Assembly (NCBI GenBank): GCA_003956705.1
Contig: QZCP01000090.1
Coordinates: 124,001-188,000 of the forward strand
Direction of reading: 5' to 3'
DNA length: 64,000 bases
From: Brevipalpus yothersi
Lineage: Eukaryota > Arthropoda > Arachnida > Trombidiformes > Tenuipalpidae
Shown here piece after piece: positions 50,024 to 62,541 of the stretch. The position numbers and the translations under genes were made by a program. Below the pieces are notes generated by a model. The model was not told the DNA's origin, did not search any database, and worked only from the letters and a program-made list of their open reading frames with translations. Positions within the stretch are counted from its first letter, which is position 1. Each line of letters starts with the position of its first letter.

Positions 50024-51456
50024 CCAAAGATTTTTACAAAGAATATGAAATTTTTTATAACCTTTCTCCTTATTCTTACGAAACACATACACATATGTAT
50101 GTATGCTTTTCACCTTTTCCCATCTGCCTTTTTGACTACGATTGAAGCACCCCGTGTTAGTGATTTTTGGATAAGTATCGTTAAATGCTCTCTTCTTGAC
50201 ATTATCCCAAAGCCATTGACTCGTAATTAATTGATTGTATTTATGCGTTTCATTTGGCATTCTTTTGGCCCTCTTCAAGAGTCTGAATGCTTAAGCCTAC
50301 AATCCAGCACGCCTTTCGACTCATCAGAAATCAACTTCTCCCTGATGAAGAAATAAGAAAGGCAGACAACAGACCTTCTATGGCATGGAACCGGAAGGAA
50401 AACGCTGCTTGGAAATAAAAATCTTTCTAGTCTCACGAGATAGAGTCGATTAAGCATATGACTTGAACTATCAGAATTATGTACATACTTACTAGAGAAA
50501 GCATTTATTGATTATCAATTTTGGATAGTAAAGTTATGTTAAAATGAATTCTTCATTCTCATTTCATGTAACCTCATCATTCTTGTGGAAAATTCTGTTC
50601 CATTATCAGCTAGAGTTACGCGCTAGGATGGCAACGTGAACACATCTTCCTTTTTCGCTGGTGAGACTTCCTTTGAGAAAGAATTCTTGCCAATATTTGT
50701 CACCTCTCATTTCATTCTTTTATACGATAAAGATGGACACTCATTTATCGATCTGATCGATGTGCAACAGATTTTCCTCCAAATATTGGTCTCAAAAAGA
50801 ATTTATCTCTATACCGTAGGGTATTTGATAAAGATGTCTATCTTCATAAAATGAGGAAAAGAGGAAGACAATCACCAGGTCAAGTATAAGCACAATACAT
50901 GGAATTTTAGAACCAAATTTTTTTTATGATAAACTTCATTCTCTGCTCAATCGAAATACCTCAGACTACTTGAGATCGAGCGGTAAATCTCGTGACGCTT
51001 TTTAATGCAACTTGTGACATCTGAACCTTGGTAACCCTGTACATTAGCAACCTAGGATTATCTAAGCTGGAAAACTCAAGCATCAATAGATCAACAACTG
51101 TGAGACTGTCCACCGATTTCGAGATTATCTTGAGAAGATGGAGAATGATCTAACTGAATTCATTTGCAAGGAAGAGATGGGTCATAGATAAGCAAACTGG
51201 TAAACCTTTCAGTTTTTGCTGATCTTCGAGAATGAAAAAGGAATTTTTTCACCTCATTGGATAGGAGGATGCTTTTACTTTTATGGATGATGAGAATTTT
51301 TCTTACAAGAATTAGATTCAATAATCAACCGCTTGTTCGAATCATTTCTCTCTATTAATTTTGTAAAGAAATAAATTTGCCCAGAGTTCCAAACTTTTTT
51401 CTTCCGACAAAATAAACTCAAAAGGCAAGTTAGATATGAATGCTTGAGTGAAAAGT
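50024..51456. other. Convergent intergenic region between caskin and beta-catenin
   Basis: Holds the 3' ends of both genes. Short frames only, no RNA gene or repeat that I can recognise. Confidence 0.5.
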
Positions 51457-53607
51457 TTACAAATCACTGTCATACCAGTTAGGATTCGTCACATAAATAT
51501 TCGGATCAGCAATAGGCACTGTTAAAGTGGACGGATTATGATAGAAGTTTGTCGATTCATTATGATTCATTGGAGAGTCATGCTGGGGGAACTGATGAAT
51601 GGATCCAGTGACAGGGGAGTAAGTGTCTTCGTTATTCATGAGGAGACCAACTTCCATTTCGTTGGCATTTGCCCCCCAATCATTCACATCATCTCGGAAC
51701 AGTGAATTGGTCAACTCAATGGATAATCGTTTCTTGTAATCTTGAGGCTTATCCTCAGACATTCGATAGAGAACGGCTGCTGCATAAGTGGCAACTTCAT
51801 CATCTCTAGAATGGAGGAATCCGGTCAAAGGAGCAGTGGCTGCCTCATTTTCAATGGCTTCAGCTCCTTCTTTATCAGAGGCAAGTTCACACAAAGCTTT
51901 CACAGCGGCTCTCTGGATGTTCTCAATTTCACAGTAGAGCATTTGGACAAGAGTTTGAATAATATTCAAATCACGAATCATCGCTCTATTACTATCATCT
52001 TTTGCCATAACTTGAAGAGCACCGACAGCAGCTTCGACAACCTCATCCATTTTCACTCCATCGGCATACAGATCCTGAACTTCTGCCGGAGATCTTTGAA
52101 TTTCTTGGAAAGTTTCCGAAGTGAGGTGGACCAAGCGTTGAATAATGTTCTGTTCTCGTAGAGGCGAAAGATTGGCAGGACAGAGAGCAAGGTTTCGAAT
52201 TAAGCCAATAACTGCTTTTATCAGAGGCCATCTACTAGGAGGATTAAGTAGTTTCACAATTACAGGTAAACCATAATTGAGCCGCACAGCATTTTGAGCA
52301 ATTTCCGCTTGTGGATGACGATGCGTGATGTGACGCAATGCACATATAGCAGGCTCAATGATATCTTCTTGATCTCCTGCTTGAATGACCGTTCTCACGA
52401 GAGCATCAACGCCACCGAAGAGGCATACAACTTCTTTGTTAGCCGGATTGTTGCAGGTGAGATTTGACAGAATTCCAGCAGCACAGATTATATAATTAGG
52501 GTCATCTGTAGAGAGCTTGTGCAGCAAATCTTGAAGCAGGCCATTCAAATTTTCCATTTCAGACGCTGCGTCAGATATGTTTCGTAGGGTGAACAGGCAG
52601 TTTGATACGATGCGTGGACTTTCGTGATTGATATGCATTCCTAAGGCTTGAATACCTCCGGCTTGAATTATGGCAGGCTTGTTGCTGGGGCAAACTGAGA
52701 GAACCTATGAAATAATTTCCATTAATAGATTGAAGTTAAGATTTTGGAGCACAAAACAAACCTTCAACAATCGTGATGTGACCCATAAAAGTTTCTCATA
52801 AGAGTAAGTAGACATGATATTGACCATAAGTTGAGGACCACCACTAGCAAGTATGATCAATTTTCCTTCCTGATTACCAAAGGCTAAAATATGGAGACAA
52901 TCCACAACAATTGTGAGAAAACGGACGTGATTGCGATTGAGAAGTGCAACCATCTTCTGCACTCCTCCTGCCAATCTGACAGCCATTTTTGAGCCATCCT
53001 GGTGAAGTAATAGATTGTGAAGAGTTGTGATGGCATGAAATACCACAACTTCAACTGGTGAACTCAACAGTTTTACCAATGCAGGTATTCCACCAGACTT
53101 AAAGATGGCAAGCAATCCTTGTCGATGCTGGGATAGATTTTGAAATATTCCAACAGCATTTTTGGTCACCTGAATATCATTTATTTGAGACAAAGCTCGA
53201 ACCAAAGCAGGTACCATTTGCGGTGAATTAATCAAAGCATGTCTTGATGCTTCCTTTTTTGACAATTGATGAACCATCATGGACGCTTGACTCACAACAA
53301 CCTGATCTTCATCATTGAGAAGTTTCATTAATTCCGGGAGAGCTCTTGTAGCCAATTCTGCATCATCTCGATAGTTGACCAAATTTGCGATGGCATGCTT
53401 CAACATTTGAGCTGGCTCAGCCAATCTTTGAACACTTGTCATGGTGTTCACTGACAATTGAGTGGACAATATTTCATTGTCTTCCTCAATACTTTCCGGA
53501 AACATAGCCGCTCGAATACGATCAGCTCGCGAAACGTTAAACTGTCTCTTGATATTGGCTGGATCTTCCATCATCATCATTGTAGCCATTGTCTCTGTAT
53601 ATTTCAA
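51457..53607 (-). CDS. arm: Beta-catenin / armadillo
   Basis: Two exons (52762-53607 and 51457-52704) across a 57-bp intron, phase 0, give about 697 residues. The armadillo-repeat array spans almost the whole protein (NYRDDAELATRALPELMKLL, HQLSKKEASRHALINSPQM, GILSNLTCNNPANKEVVC, RNLALCPANLSPLREQ, MSEDKPQDYKKRLSIEL). The C-terminus ends in NWYDSDL, the counterpart of the vertebrate WFDTDL PDZ ligand. The alpha-catenin-binding segment before repeat 1 is kept (AEPAQMLKHAIANLVNYRD). The N-terminus is short: only about 33 residues precede RAAMFPES, and the GSK3/CK1 phosphodegron DSGxxS is absent. A possible acceptor (ACAG next to 53594) could join an upstream exon, but none with a degron is visible up to the repeat at 54.1 kb. 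It acts in Wnt signalling and cadherin adhesion. Confidence 0.95.
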
Positions 53608-54074
53608 TTCACAAACACCACTAAGTAACCAATAACGAACTGAAGCTCCTGATAATCAAACACTCACCAAGGCACTTAGTCAAAATTAATATGATGAATC
53701 AAAAGTTTTTGATTCAAAACAATACCAAACTTCTTTCTCAACAATACATACACATATGCATGCGCACTTTTAATACCTTTTCGCTTTTTGGCAACTTTTG
53801 CGTTTGTGGCTCTTGTCTTCCTCTTGTGGGCCAAGAGAAGAGAGTGAAGGAAGAGAGAGAAAGAGAGAAGCAATTTCACACCCACACCCATGCATACACA
53901 CCAATCCACCGATGATCAATCCATTCAATTTTTTCCAACTCATTCACAATGGCACTAGAACACATGTGAGGCCATATAAAGAAATTCGATATTCAAGATA
54001 AAAAATCAAAATTTTCAGCATTGAGTAGCCACTGTGTGTGTGCATGGGGTGGGGAAAAATTCAACCTAAGTCAT

Positions 54075-54760
54075 AAATGCTTGATCAAGCTGCTCAACTT
54101 TTTTTCAGGTAGTACGGCCTCTGATGTGTCTTTGATGTGTGGTAGGCATTACAAGGGACAAAGTTCTGGTCAAGACTTTTGGTGCAGTGAAACAAGCACA
54201 CATAAAAACGATTTCTGGTAGAATTTTTGTGGAGTGGAAAAATGTTTCTCCGATGAAATTAATTTTTAGGACTCATTTTACCCGTTATTCGAGGCACATT
54301 GAGTATTGGATGATGATAATTGAAAGTTTGGAATAAATCAATGAGGATATTGAGTGAGAGACAGAGGAACCAAAGGTGTTTGGGTGTTATTTTTTGATTT
54401 CATAGGATGAATAATTCTGTTTAAATTTTGCGATTTATATCAACACTAGCTTGGAGTTGATAAAATGTGATCAAAAAGATCATTTTAACAACATAAAGGG
54501 CTATAATCAACAGGAAAATATCAAATTGGATTGTTAACTAGAATCATGTGAAAAAGAGAAAAAAACTTTTTTTCAATCATGTGACATGATTTGCGGTCAA
54601 AATTGTCCACACAGAGGATGAGCGATCGAAATCGATTCTTCGTCACAAGATGAACCGGCAAATTGACCAGATGGGGAGAAACGATCAAAGATGCTAGAAA
54701 AGGAGCAACAATATGCGAACGATCAATCAAAAGTGAGGCTACTCATCGTTCTTAAAACCC
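54075..54760 (+). repeat. Dispersed repeat, copy 2 (longest)
   Basis: Lies between beta-catenin and the phosphorylase kinase gene. Parts match 24100-24345 (direct) and 45850-46210 plus 46940-46995 (inverted). No open frame is preserved, and I see no clear terminal repeats. Confidence 0.6.
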
Positions 54761-54785
54761 GTGTACCTATCGAATTCATAGAGCA

Positions 54786-57317
54786 CTAACTCAATGTGCA
54801 ATCGATTTCTTGATGAGGTAGGCAGTCTAATTTGAAACTAACTGCGCGAACTAAATAAGTCATTGTACCATAACATCCACTTGGAGCTGTATCATAGAAA
54901 TGCTGACAAATTCCAGCAGTAGCACTGCAAGGATGGACGGCTTCAGCTCCAGGTAAGATAGCACAACACAAAGTAGAGTCACCGTTTTGAGTTCTCTGAA
55001 ATTGGATTATAAAAGGGGTGTTAGAGTTGATAATATTCAAGCTAACTTGATTGTGAACATGAATGTTCACAATCAAAATTCAATATTTGCTCTTACCTGA
55101 TCCTCAAGAAATAATTCATGAGCTTTGTGAACAATCTCACGAACTTTGATATATCCACCTAAATACCCAACTGCATTGAGCTCAACTAGAAGTGTTAGAA
55201 CCATTAGTGCTTCAACCATCAGTTGTCGATACTCTGGTTGAGGTATGCTGTTGAGAACCTCTTCGACATTGAGAGCGAATTTTAGTTCACCTGGAGTCAT
55301 TTCACGTGTAAGTTTTTGAGGTAATATTTTGTCTTGAATGTAGATCCCTTCACACTAGATATTGGAAAGAAATTTCAATTAGAATTCTGTTCTGCGGAAA
55401 TCTGAAAAGACAGAGGTCTTACCTTCTCCAAGAGCGACCAAACATTTGGGTAAAAGTTTTTGGGAACTCTATTCAATGCACCATCAAGTCGCCTCCTTCT
55501 CAACCATTGGCCTTGTCTATCATTCTCGATGACCTCTTCTTTAATACTAGGCTCTTTGCCGACAAAAATGTCGAGATTGCTTTTTCTACTAATTCTCTCA
55601 CTAGCTAGTGAGACATGTCCACTGCGAGCTATAAATGATAACAGGATTAATCAATCAAAATCGAAGAACAATCGTTTTCTACTTACCACCCTTAACTGAA
55701 AATTCTTTACCACTCAGAATATGATGCAAAAGCATTTTCATTTCATAAGGACTAAGATTGAGAAGATGTTCGGAAGCTTCCTCTCCACTGCATTTCAATG
55801 CTCTTCCCAACTCTGAAGCACTGACTTGAATAATCAGACCCACACGAAGCCTCAACATCTCACTGAAAAGTTGCGGCTCAGTACGAATATACATAGCCAA
55901 ATATACAAGAAGCTCTTGTGTAAGCATAGCCGTACTTTGATCCCCTCCATGAGCTTCATTGATCATTTCTCGAATCTCTTTCGAAGGTAATGGACGAGTT
56001 ATGGTTCTCTCATTATTCGGAGGCATTCCAATTGTCACTTGCTTTTGACGAACAAGCAAATCAGCAACAGCTTTGGCAAGATCTTCAACTCGTTTGCCAA
56101 GAATACCAGCGATATGTCGAACTAATGCCCACTTTTTCTCTTGACAGGCTTTTTGATAAAGTTCTTTGAGTAAATCTTTTACAGTCACTTGTCCATTCAA
56201 CACTAGTTTTGTGTCCCAGTTAAGTCCTTTGTTGAAAGCTAAATAATGAAGAACATCTCCCTGTTCCTCAAGACCTTCGGTTTCTTTGTACAAAGTCATC
56301 AAATCTTCATCACTTGGATTGGTGTCTGTCATTGCTCTTATTCGCTGCTCGGTTCCTGGGATCAATGACCAATTGCTGACACCTTCTTCTTCCTGCTCAG
56401 GAACTCCAGGAGAAACTGGTGACGATTTTTCTTCACTGTTCTCTCGACTTGGTGTGGATATCATGGGTGATGCCTTGTCGGTTTCATCCACTGTTAAAAC
56501 ATGTTTACCATCATATTCAGCTCGCAGAACAGCCAGCTCAGGATCATATTGATCCACTTGAATAGAGCGAGTTCGCTTAATGATACCGGTGATTCCTGAC
56601 TTTCGTGATCTGAAAACGCTCTGCTTTCTCTTAGCCGTTGATTTGAGTAGGGTAGATGAACGCACAAAAGGTTTACATAGTTCTTTTTCCAAATATTCTT
56701 TCACACTTGAGCTAAGATTCTCTGGATCACCTTCTTCTGTATTGCCCAGAAAACTGAGGCTTGTGATACATGATGTACTCAAAAACTCATCCAATCTACC
56801 AAGAACGACCCTATTGCCGAAAGACAATCAAAATCATAAATCTAATCAGCCAAAATTCTTGTTCAACATACCTTGTTCCATTAATGTAACCACTTTTGAG
56901 TTTCTTGATAGTTGATAAAACTGAATGAGGAATACGACCATTTTCTGTGGAAAAATTTTCCAAAAAATCAGTTGTTTTGTTAAACTCATAAGTTGAAAAA
57001 ACATTCACAAGTCAACAACACTGATATTAGCAAAGCATTAGTGATGAAAAAGAAGGTGAAAATTAAAATATGGTTGGATAGTAGAGTATTCTCAGACATT
57101 TAGGACAAGAATGTACCTAATATAGCACGATGTAGACAAACGGTAACAGTTGGCCGACCAGGCATAGTCCAATTCTTACGCAAAAAGTGCAGGCCTAGGA
57201 CAAGCATCGAATATCCTAGCTCAACATCATTGACGAGATAGTGATCTTCTCGGTCAAGTTGCTGAGAAATGAGGAATGAGGAATGCATAAATGAGTTGAT
57301 AAATTATATCAAAATGA

Positions 57318-57348
<31 letters not shown>

Positions 57349-59611
57349 GTGGTCATTTCGACAGCATGTAAACAAAATGGTGCGATTTGCAACTCAACTG
57401 TGCTCGGTGAAAAGATAACGAATATGCCAAGTAAAGAGAGAAAAAGAGAGAGTGAATCAACAAACTCATGCAAAAATTAGCATCTAAATCAATGTTGTGC
57501 CAATGCGTAATTATTTTAAACAATACCTAGAATCCTAGTTCTTAAGTTGATGATGATAACCGGTCTGCCCAACATTTTCCAGTTCGATTTGAGAAATGCT
57601 ATTTCACTCTTAAACGTGTCCAGCAATAAATTGATGTCAGACGCAATATAGTATCGCTGTTCATCTACAAACTTTTTGAGTTGAGTTGAATATGTATCAA
57701 ACGCAAAAGCTAGATGTATTAGCACACATTTTCAAACACTTTTGAGTTTAAATATTTGATATTATTTCTCACCTGAGGTATGAATGCAAAAATTCTATCC
57801 TGCAGACTATACAGTTTACTTGTACTCAAAATGCCAACATCTCGTGATTGTCGACCAGATAGTTTCAATTTTTTGTTTCGCCCAAGATAGGCGTATAAAT
57901 GACTCAAAACTCGAGCTGGTTGAACTTCAATTGGAGCAACTTCACTGACCGTTTGAATGTATATATCATGCTGGTATAGCTTATCTTTGATGACAGCATC
58001 TTCAGCCAGTAAAACAACTGTAAATCAAAGAGAAAAATGAAAAAATTGGATGAATAACTATCTATTCACTTATCCAACGTTACCTTGGACTACTACATCA
58101 GGCTTCTTGTCAGCACCTAGGCGTCTATTCAGTGGATCGATTTCGCCGGGTGCAATGAATCCTTCCTGCAATAAGCGACCTAAAATATACAACGATTGAG
58201 CCCACAAGAATGAAGTTTGTCCCGCTGGAACTCTGTCTTGACTGCGTGGATTCAAGTATTCTGCATCAACAAGGTGAGCAGGAACTGTGTACATCTGAGG
58301 AACCAATTTCAGTCCATCATCTGTTTTGACTAAAATTTTGTCTAATGCTTCCGAAAATTCGAGACTCTAGATTTGAAAAATGAAAGAATATATAATCAGA
58401 TCAAGTGGGAGGAGCTTTTGAATCATGTGTTACCATTTCTCTATCACCTCGAAAACAAGCATCGAGTATTAAATAACAAAAAAATAATGGCCATTCACAT
58501 TCCAGATGCTCAAATACTTTAAGCTCACATGGCTCATAATATAATCGAGTGGGATCTTCTTTGGCAGTTTTGTGTCCATCACGAAGAAATCTTTTACAAC
58601 CATATCTTCCTCGCAATTTTTGCAGGATAACATCACGAGTCATTTTAATCAATTCTGGATCCTCTATTGCAAACGCAGGAAATCCAATCACAGAGAGTAA
58701 TGCAGCATCCACCTCTTTTGAATTAGATTCACGAGGTAGCATAGATTGCAGAACTGCTTGGCACTTTTGAGCCTCATCGGCAAGCACATGGATCACGGAA
58801 GCTGAGCCTCCTCGACCTCCAAAAAGATCGAGCTCATTCATTGCTTCGAGAGCAGCTTTAGCCATTCCTATTGAGCTAGCATTCAATTCAGGAAGACCAT
58901 GATTAGTCTTATCTCCTCGCTCCCATATTCCATAATCTGGTACACAGTAGGCAGATTCAATATAAAAAACAAGATTCTGAACGAAAGCGACTTCGTCGAG
59001 GTTAAAAATTATCTGTAATCCTGATGCGGTCATCTGGGCCAATAGAAGAAGATACAGAGAAGTTGCATCAATTTGTAAATGGCCCCATTCTGTGTCACCA
59101 ACAACAGTTAACATATTGGAAGACGAATATTTGGCATGTAATGAGTCCAAAGGTGATTGAGTCTCCTTGAATCGTTCAACTTTCTCTTTCTGACGAATCA
59201 TGGCCATCAAAAGCCCGCGCATCATTTTAACGCAACTTTGTTCCAATTCATAGGTCTTTGCTCGATCTTCATCTGAACGATTATGATAATAAAATTGTGA
59301 GTCATTAATGAAGAGAAACATTCCTCAAATTGTGAGAGAACTCGACAGGTGAAAATCGTCAAGAATATAAGTTACTAATACATATGTACATATATTAGCC
59401 AATACTAACCTAGATCAGTGTTTTTCTTGTATGCCATACTCAAAGCCCAAACGGCCAGAATGGAATAACAATTGTCTCGAACCCATGCATGATCAGAATC
59501 TGGATGAGTTGGTAGTAAGCCAGTCACTGGATTTTGATGATCCAATATCGTTCTATAAACTATTCGTTGATAATAGTCCAATCGAACTCCACTGTTACTA
59601 CGACTTCTCAT
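54786..59611 (-). CDS. PHKA: Phosphorylase b kinase alpha regulatory subunit
   Basis: Exons: 59410-59611, 58434-59272, 58084-58366, 57773-58017, then one of 57527-57671 or 57117-57261, 56872-56944, 55687-56810, 55423-55628, 55097-55354 and 54786-54995. All phases agree, giving about 1194 residues (human PHKA about 1237). The start MRSRSNSGVRLDYYQRIVYR and motifs HQNPVTGLLP, GIWERGDKTNHGLPELNASS, GRYGCKRFLRDG, APGEIDPLNRR, RRRRLDGALNRVP, MTPGELKF and DTAPSGCYGTMTYL are family-specific. The subunit holds and regulates the catalytic gamma subunit in the (alpha-beta-gamma-delta)4 complex that activates glycogen phosphorylase. The N-terminal half is glucoamylase-like; the C-terminal part binds calmodulin/gamma. 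The protein ends in CTLS, a CaaX box predicting farnesylation, as human CAMQ does. Confidence 0.96.
57117..57261 (-). CDS. PHKA: PHKA alternative exon 5b
   Basis: A 145-nt exon entered in phase 0 and left in phase 1, encoding QLDREDHYLVNDVELGYSML and ending WTMPGRPTVTVCLHRAIL. The acceptor is strong (CATTTCTCAG) and the donor is GTACAT. It aligns without gaps to the 48 codons of exon 5a, with 15 identities by my count. It replaces the segment that in human PHKA follows the TFTPQ motif. Confidence 0.85.
57324..57350. repeat. (TAAA)n microsatellite between alternative exons
   Basis: About seven units of TAAA in the 265-bp intron separating exons 5a and 5b of PHKA. Confidence 0.9.
57527..57671 (-). 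CDS. PHKA: PHKA alternative exon 5a
   Basis: A 145-nt exon entered in phase 0 and left in phase 1, encoding FVDEQRYYIASDINLLLDTF and ending WKMLGRPVIIINLRTRIL. It is the closer match to the vertebrate segment (FIDQQQFYLALDN). Its acceptor is weak (CAACTCAAAAAG, few pyrimidines); the stronger-looking TAG farther upstream would put the exon out of frame. The donor is GTATTG. Because each exon is 145 nt, including both would shift the frame. Confidence 0.82.
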
Positions 59612-61615
59612 GATGATGAATCACACTCACACAAAGTACAATCTGGATAACGATGCTAATGATGATAAAGAAAAATATATATATACTCTTCCAGATTGTG
59701 TGTGATTTATGGATCGGAATCTTCAAATCTATTCACCATGGAATGAAAAGATTTACACTCATACACAGCTGATAGAGAGCGAGAAGAATGAGTACAGAAC
59801 GTAAGCCTTTTCTTGATTGCAGCGATTTAAATTATCAAAAATATTGCTCCCACATAAGTATATCTCACAGAACAGGTAACATTATCAACCAAAATGATCA
59901 ATTATGGTCTACACTGGTCAAACAAAATCTGCACAATGATCCACGGGAAGACAATGGTCAAGAATTCATGTACCCTGATAATCACATAGACACAGATCTG
60001 TGCAACATCAAAATCAATTCACTTTTGATCACACAAATCAAAACAAAACTGGCTCACAAGCGCAGAAGCACGTGACAATTGAGCAACCTTTTGAGATGAA
60101 AAATTCTTGGTCTAATTTTTTTCGTCCTTTTTTTTGGTTTCTTGATTCATTTAAATTAGGGAAGATTTGACAAGAATGTGATTAATTTTTTTTTTGTTGA
60201 GATTGAGAAAATTTTTTCGAATATTATCATCTTTTTTTTGCGATATGAAAGTGTTTCGAAAAATCTTCAAGGTTAGAATTATCCACTTGAAAAGGATGAA
60301 AAATTTTCTGCTGATGTAAGCGAAAAATCTTTAATCTCAATGCACACACATTATCTATGGCTTAATTGCATAGTTCATTCAGAACTTTCGCTGATTCGCC
60401 ATCACATGTGTATTGCCTCACATTGAAAAATTGTTTATCAGTCATGATGATAAATTGGTTATGAATAAAAGAATAGAGTGCTGATCTATGTTGAGGATTT
60501 TTCCGTTTTTTTCATGAGAATTGTGGTAAAATGCTCCTCTTATCACAGCCAAGATAACAAGATCTTTCTTGCTGAAATATTGAGGGTTTTTTCTGTTAGA
60601 GTAATCCTATGTTTGTTTGGTTATAATCGTTCATCTAAGCCCAAACAATACTCCTATTAATCGGCAGATTATTATTTCGCACGAATTTTTGAATAAAATC
60701 GAAAATTTCCGAGAACAGAACTCTTCTCTTCGATCAAATTCACCATTCTATCATGAATTAAATCCCATCAAAACCCTTTGGAAATGGAAAGTTAGGAAAT
60801 AAAACTGAAACTAACAGTGAATATAAATCAAAAATTCCTTCAATCGGGAGGATGTGTCCCGAACTAGCCTTTCTCGGTCCATATTTGAATTGGTCATCAA
60901 TCCATTAAATTGATAATTCTCTTCCAAAAATACATAACATGCGAATTTTCTAACAGTTTTCCAACCCAATATGTCAAATTTCACCCTTTTTGATGGAATA
61001 CTCCAAATTTTCAGCCAAATTCACCGTTAGAATTAGCATTTTGTTCCAACATTTCAAAAAAGTTCTTATCCTCAGGTCTTCATCTCGACATCAACAGTTC
61101 TGATCATCAGATCGAATTTTCGTTGTCAGATCTGTACTCTTCACTCAAAGTATTCAATTACAATAGGATCTAAAGGTTCCAAAATAGGTCAATTTTGGAC
61201 ACTTTTTTCACCATGAGTTTCCATTGATCACCGATCTTGTAGAAAATGTTGATAAACGTCAAGAGGCGCCTCAGTAGATTGCATGTGTACAATCTGAGAT
61301 GATTGTTTGGGTTTTTTTGCCGGCCAGTCTAATTAAATATTTCTTGTCTGTGGCAATTAAATCGTCATCAAATTTAAATTCACTTGTATGAATCCATCAG
61401 TCATTCGATCTTTTTTGCAAGATTTCACTTTTGTGTTGAATTGATTGGGATTTTTTTCTCTCTCTATCTCAATATTAACAGTAGCTTTACGCTACACCTT
61501 GTTGATCACTATTTTTCGTCGATCATCCAGGATTCGGAGCTGATTATTTGTTGTTATTTTTGACACCTGAATTAGTGTGTTTCCTTTTCCATCATCAACA
61601 TCTACACCAATCATC
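59612..61615. other. Divergent intergenic region between PHKA and the peptidyl-tRNA hydrolase gene
   Basis: Two genes point away from each other here, so promoters of both are expected. A 95-codon plus-strand frame at 59788-60075 has no domain and no splice support. T-rich runs near 60120-60240. No RNA gene recognised. Confidence 0.5.
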
Positions 61616-62541
61616 ATGAGTAAGCAACCTGAGAGGCGTCCCGGTAATGGTGATGGCCAAGAGGCACCCAAAGATTCTTCCAATCCAGATACACTTCACA
61701 CCACTGGTCAAACTCAATCAACAACAGAATCATCGGCCAATACCGATTATCCTTATGATCCATCTGATCAATTTATCCAATGGAATACCGTTCCAGGTGC
61801 TGTCGCTTCTGTTGGTGATGTTCCTCCCAGCCAAAGAGGGCAACAATCATCGGAATATGATCCAAATTTGGTTCCAAATCCCAAGTTTCTAGCACAAATG
61901 ATTGAGATGGGAATTCCTGAATCATCTGCAATTCAAGCTTTGATTCATACAAAAAATTATTCAGCAGGTAATTCTAACACTTATTATCCGACAATTTCCA
62001 GTAAAATCGTTAATAAAATGTATATTCCTTTTTTTCTCTTCCAGAAATGGCAATTTCATGGGTCTTTGAGCAATCGGATTCTCAACAACAACAATCGAGA
62101 TTTCCTGATGAGCCACCACAGCGTCAAACTAGTGGTAGTAGTAGTAGGCCTGTGTTGGACGATGATGATGAAGATCCATCAGCCACTTGCAAAATGGTTT
62201 TTGTCGTTAATACTGAATTAGGAATGAAAATTGGCAAAACATGTGCCCAAGTAGCCCATGCAACTCTAGGACTTCACCAAATTATGATCCAAAATGAGCG
62301 TACACTAGGTGATGATATGGTCAGATGGTTAGAATATGGACAAGCCAAAATATGTTTACGAGCTGATAGTACACAGCATTTGCTGGACCTTCAAAAGAAG
62401 GCAAATGAATTGAATTTACCCAATTATCTTGTCCAAGATGCTGGTCGAACTCAAATACCTGCTGGATCATTCACTGTTTTGTCTATATTTGGTAAAATCA
62501 GTGTGGTTAATCAGGTTACTGGAACTCTTCGTCTACTCTAA
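61616..62541 (+). CDS. PTRH2: Peptidyl-tRNA hydrolase 2 (UBA-like plus PTH2 domain)
   Basis: Two exons (61616-61967 and 62045-62541) join in phase 1 across a 77-bp intron, giving about 282 residues. A polar N-terminal part leads to a UBA-like helix bundle (FLAQMIEMGIPESSAIQALI at about 95-120), then an acidic linker, then the PTH2 domain (about 170-282). The domain shows CKMVFVVNTELGMKIGKTCA, QVAHATLGL and the signature QDAGRTQIPAGS, and ends in TGTLRLL. PTH2 enzymes release tRNA from stalled peptidyl-tRNA; the archaeal/eukaryotic type is also linked to apoptosis at mitochondria in vertebrates. Vertebrate PTRH2 has an N-terminal membrane anchor instead of a UBA-like region, so this resembles the UBA-containing invertebrate form. 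I chose the ATG at 61616 over 61577 because the family similarity does not extend upstream. Confidence 0.92.

Noticed and set aside
50636..50854. 72-codon plus-strand frame after caskin
   Set aside because: No similarity to anything known to me and no supporting signals.
57672..57720. Longer version of PHKA exon 5a starting at the TAG acceptor near 57715
   Set aside because: That acceptor would need one base from exon 4, which ends in phase 0, so the frame would break; the AAG acceptor keeps the frame and the family alignment.
59788..60075. 95-codon plus-strand frame upstream of PHKA
   Set aside because: No domain, signal peptide or conserved motif; length is within chance for this composition and it lies in a promoter region.
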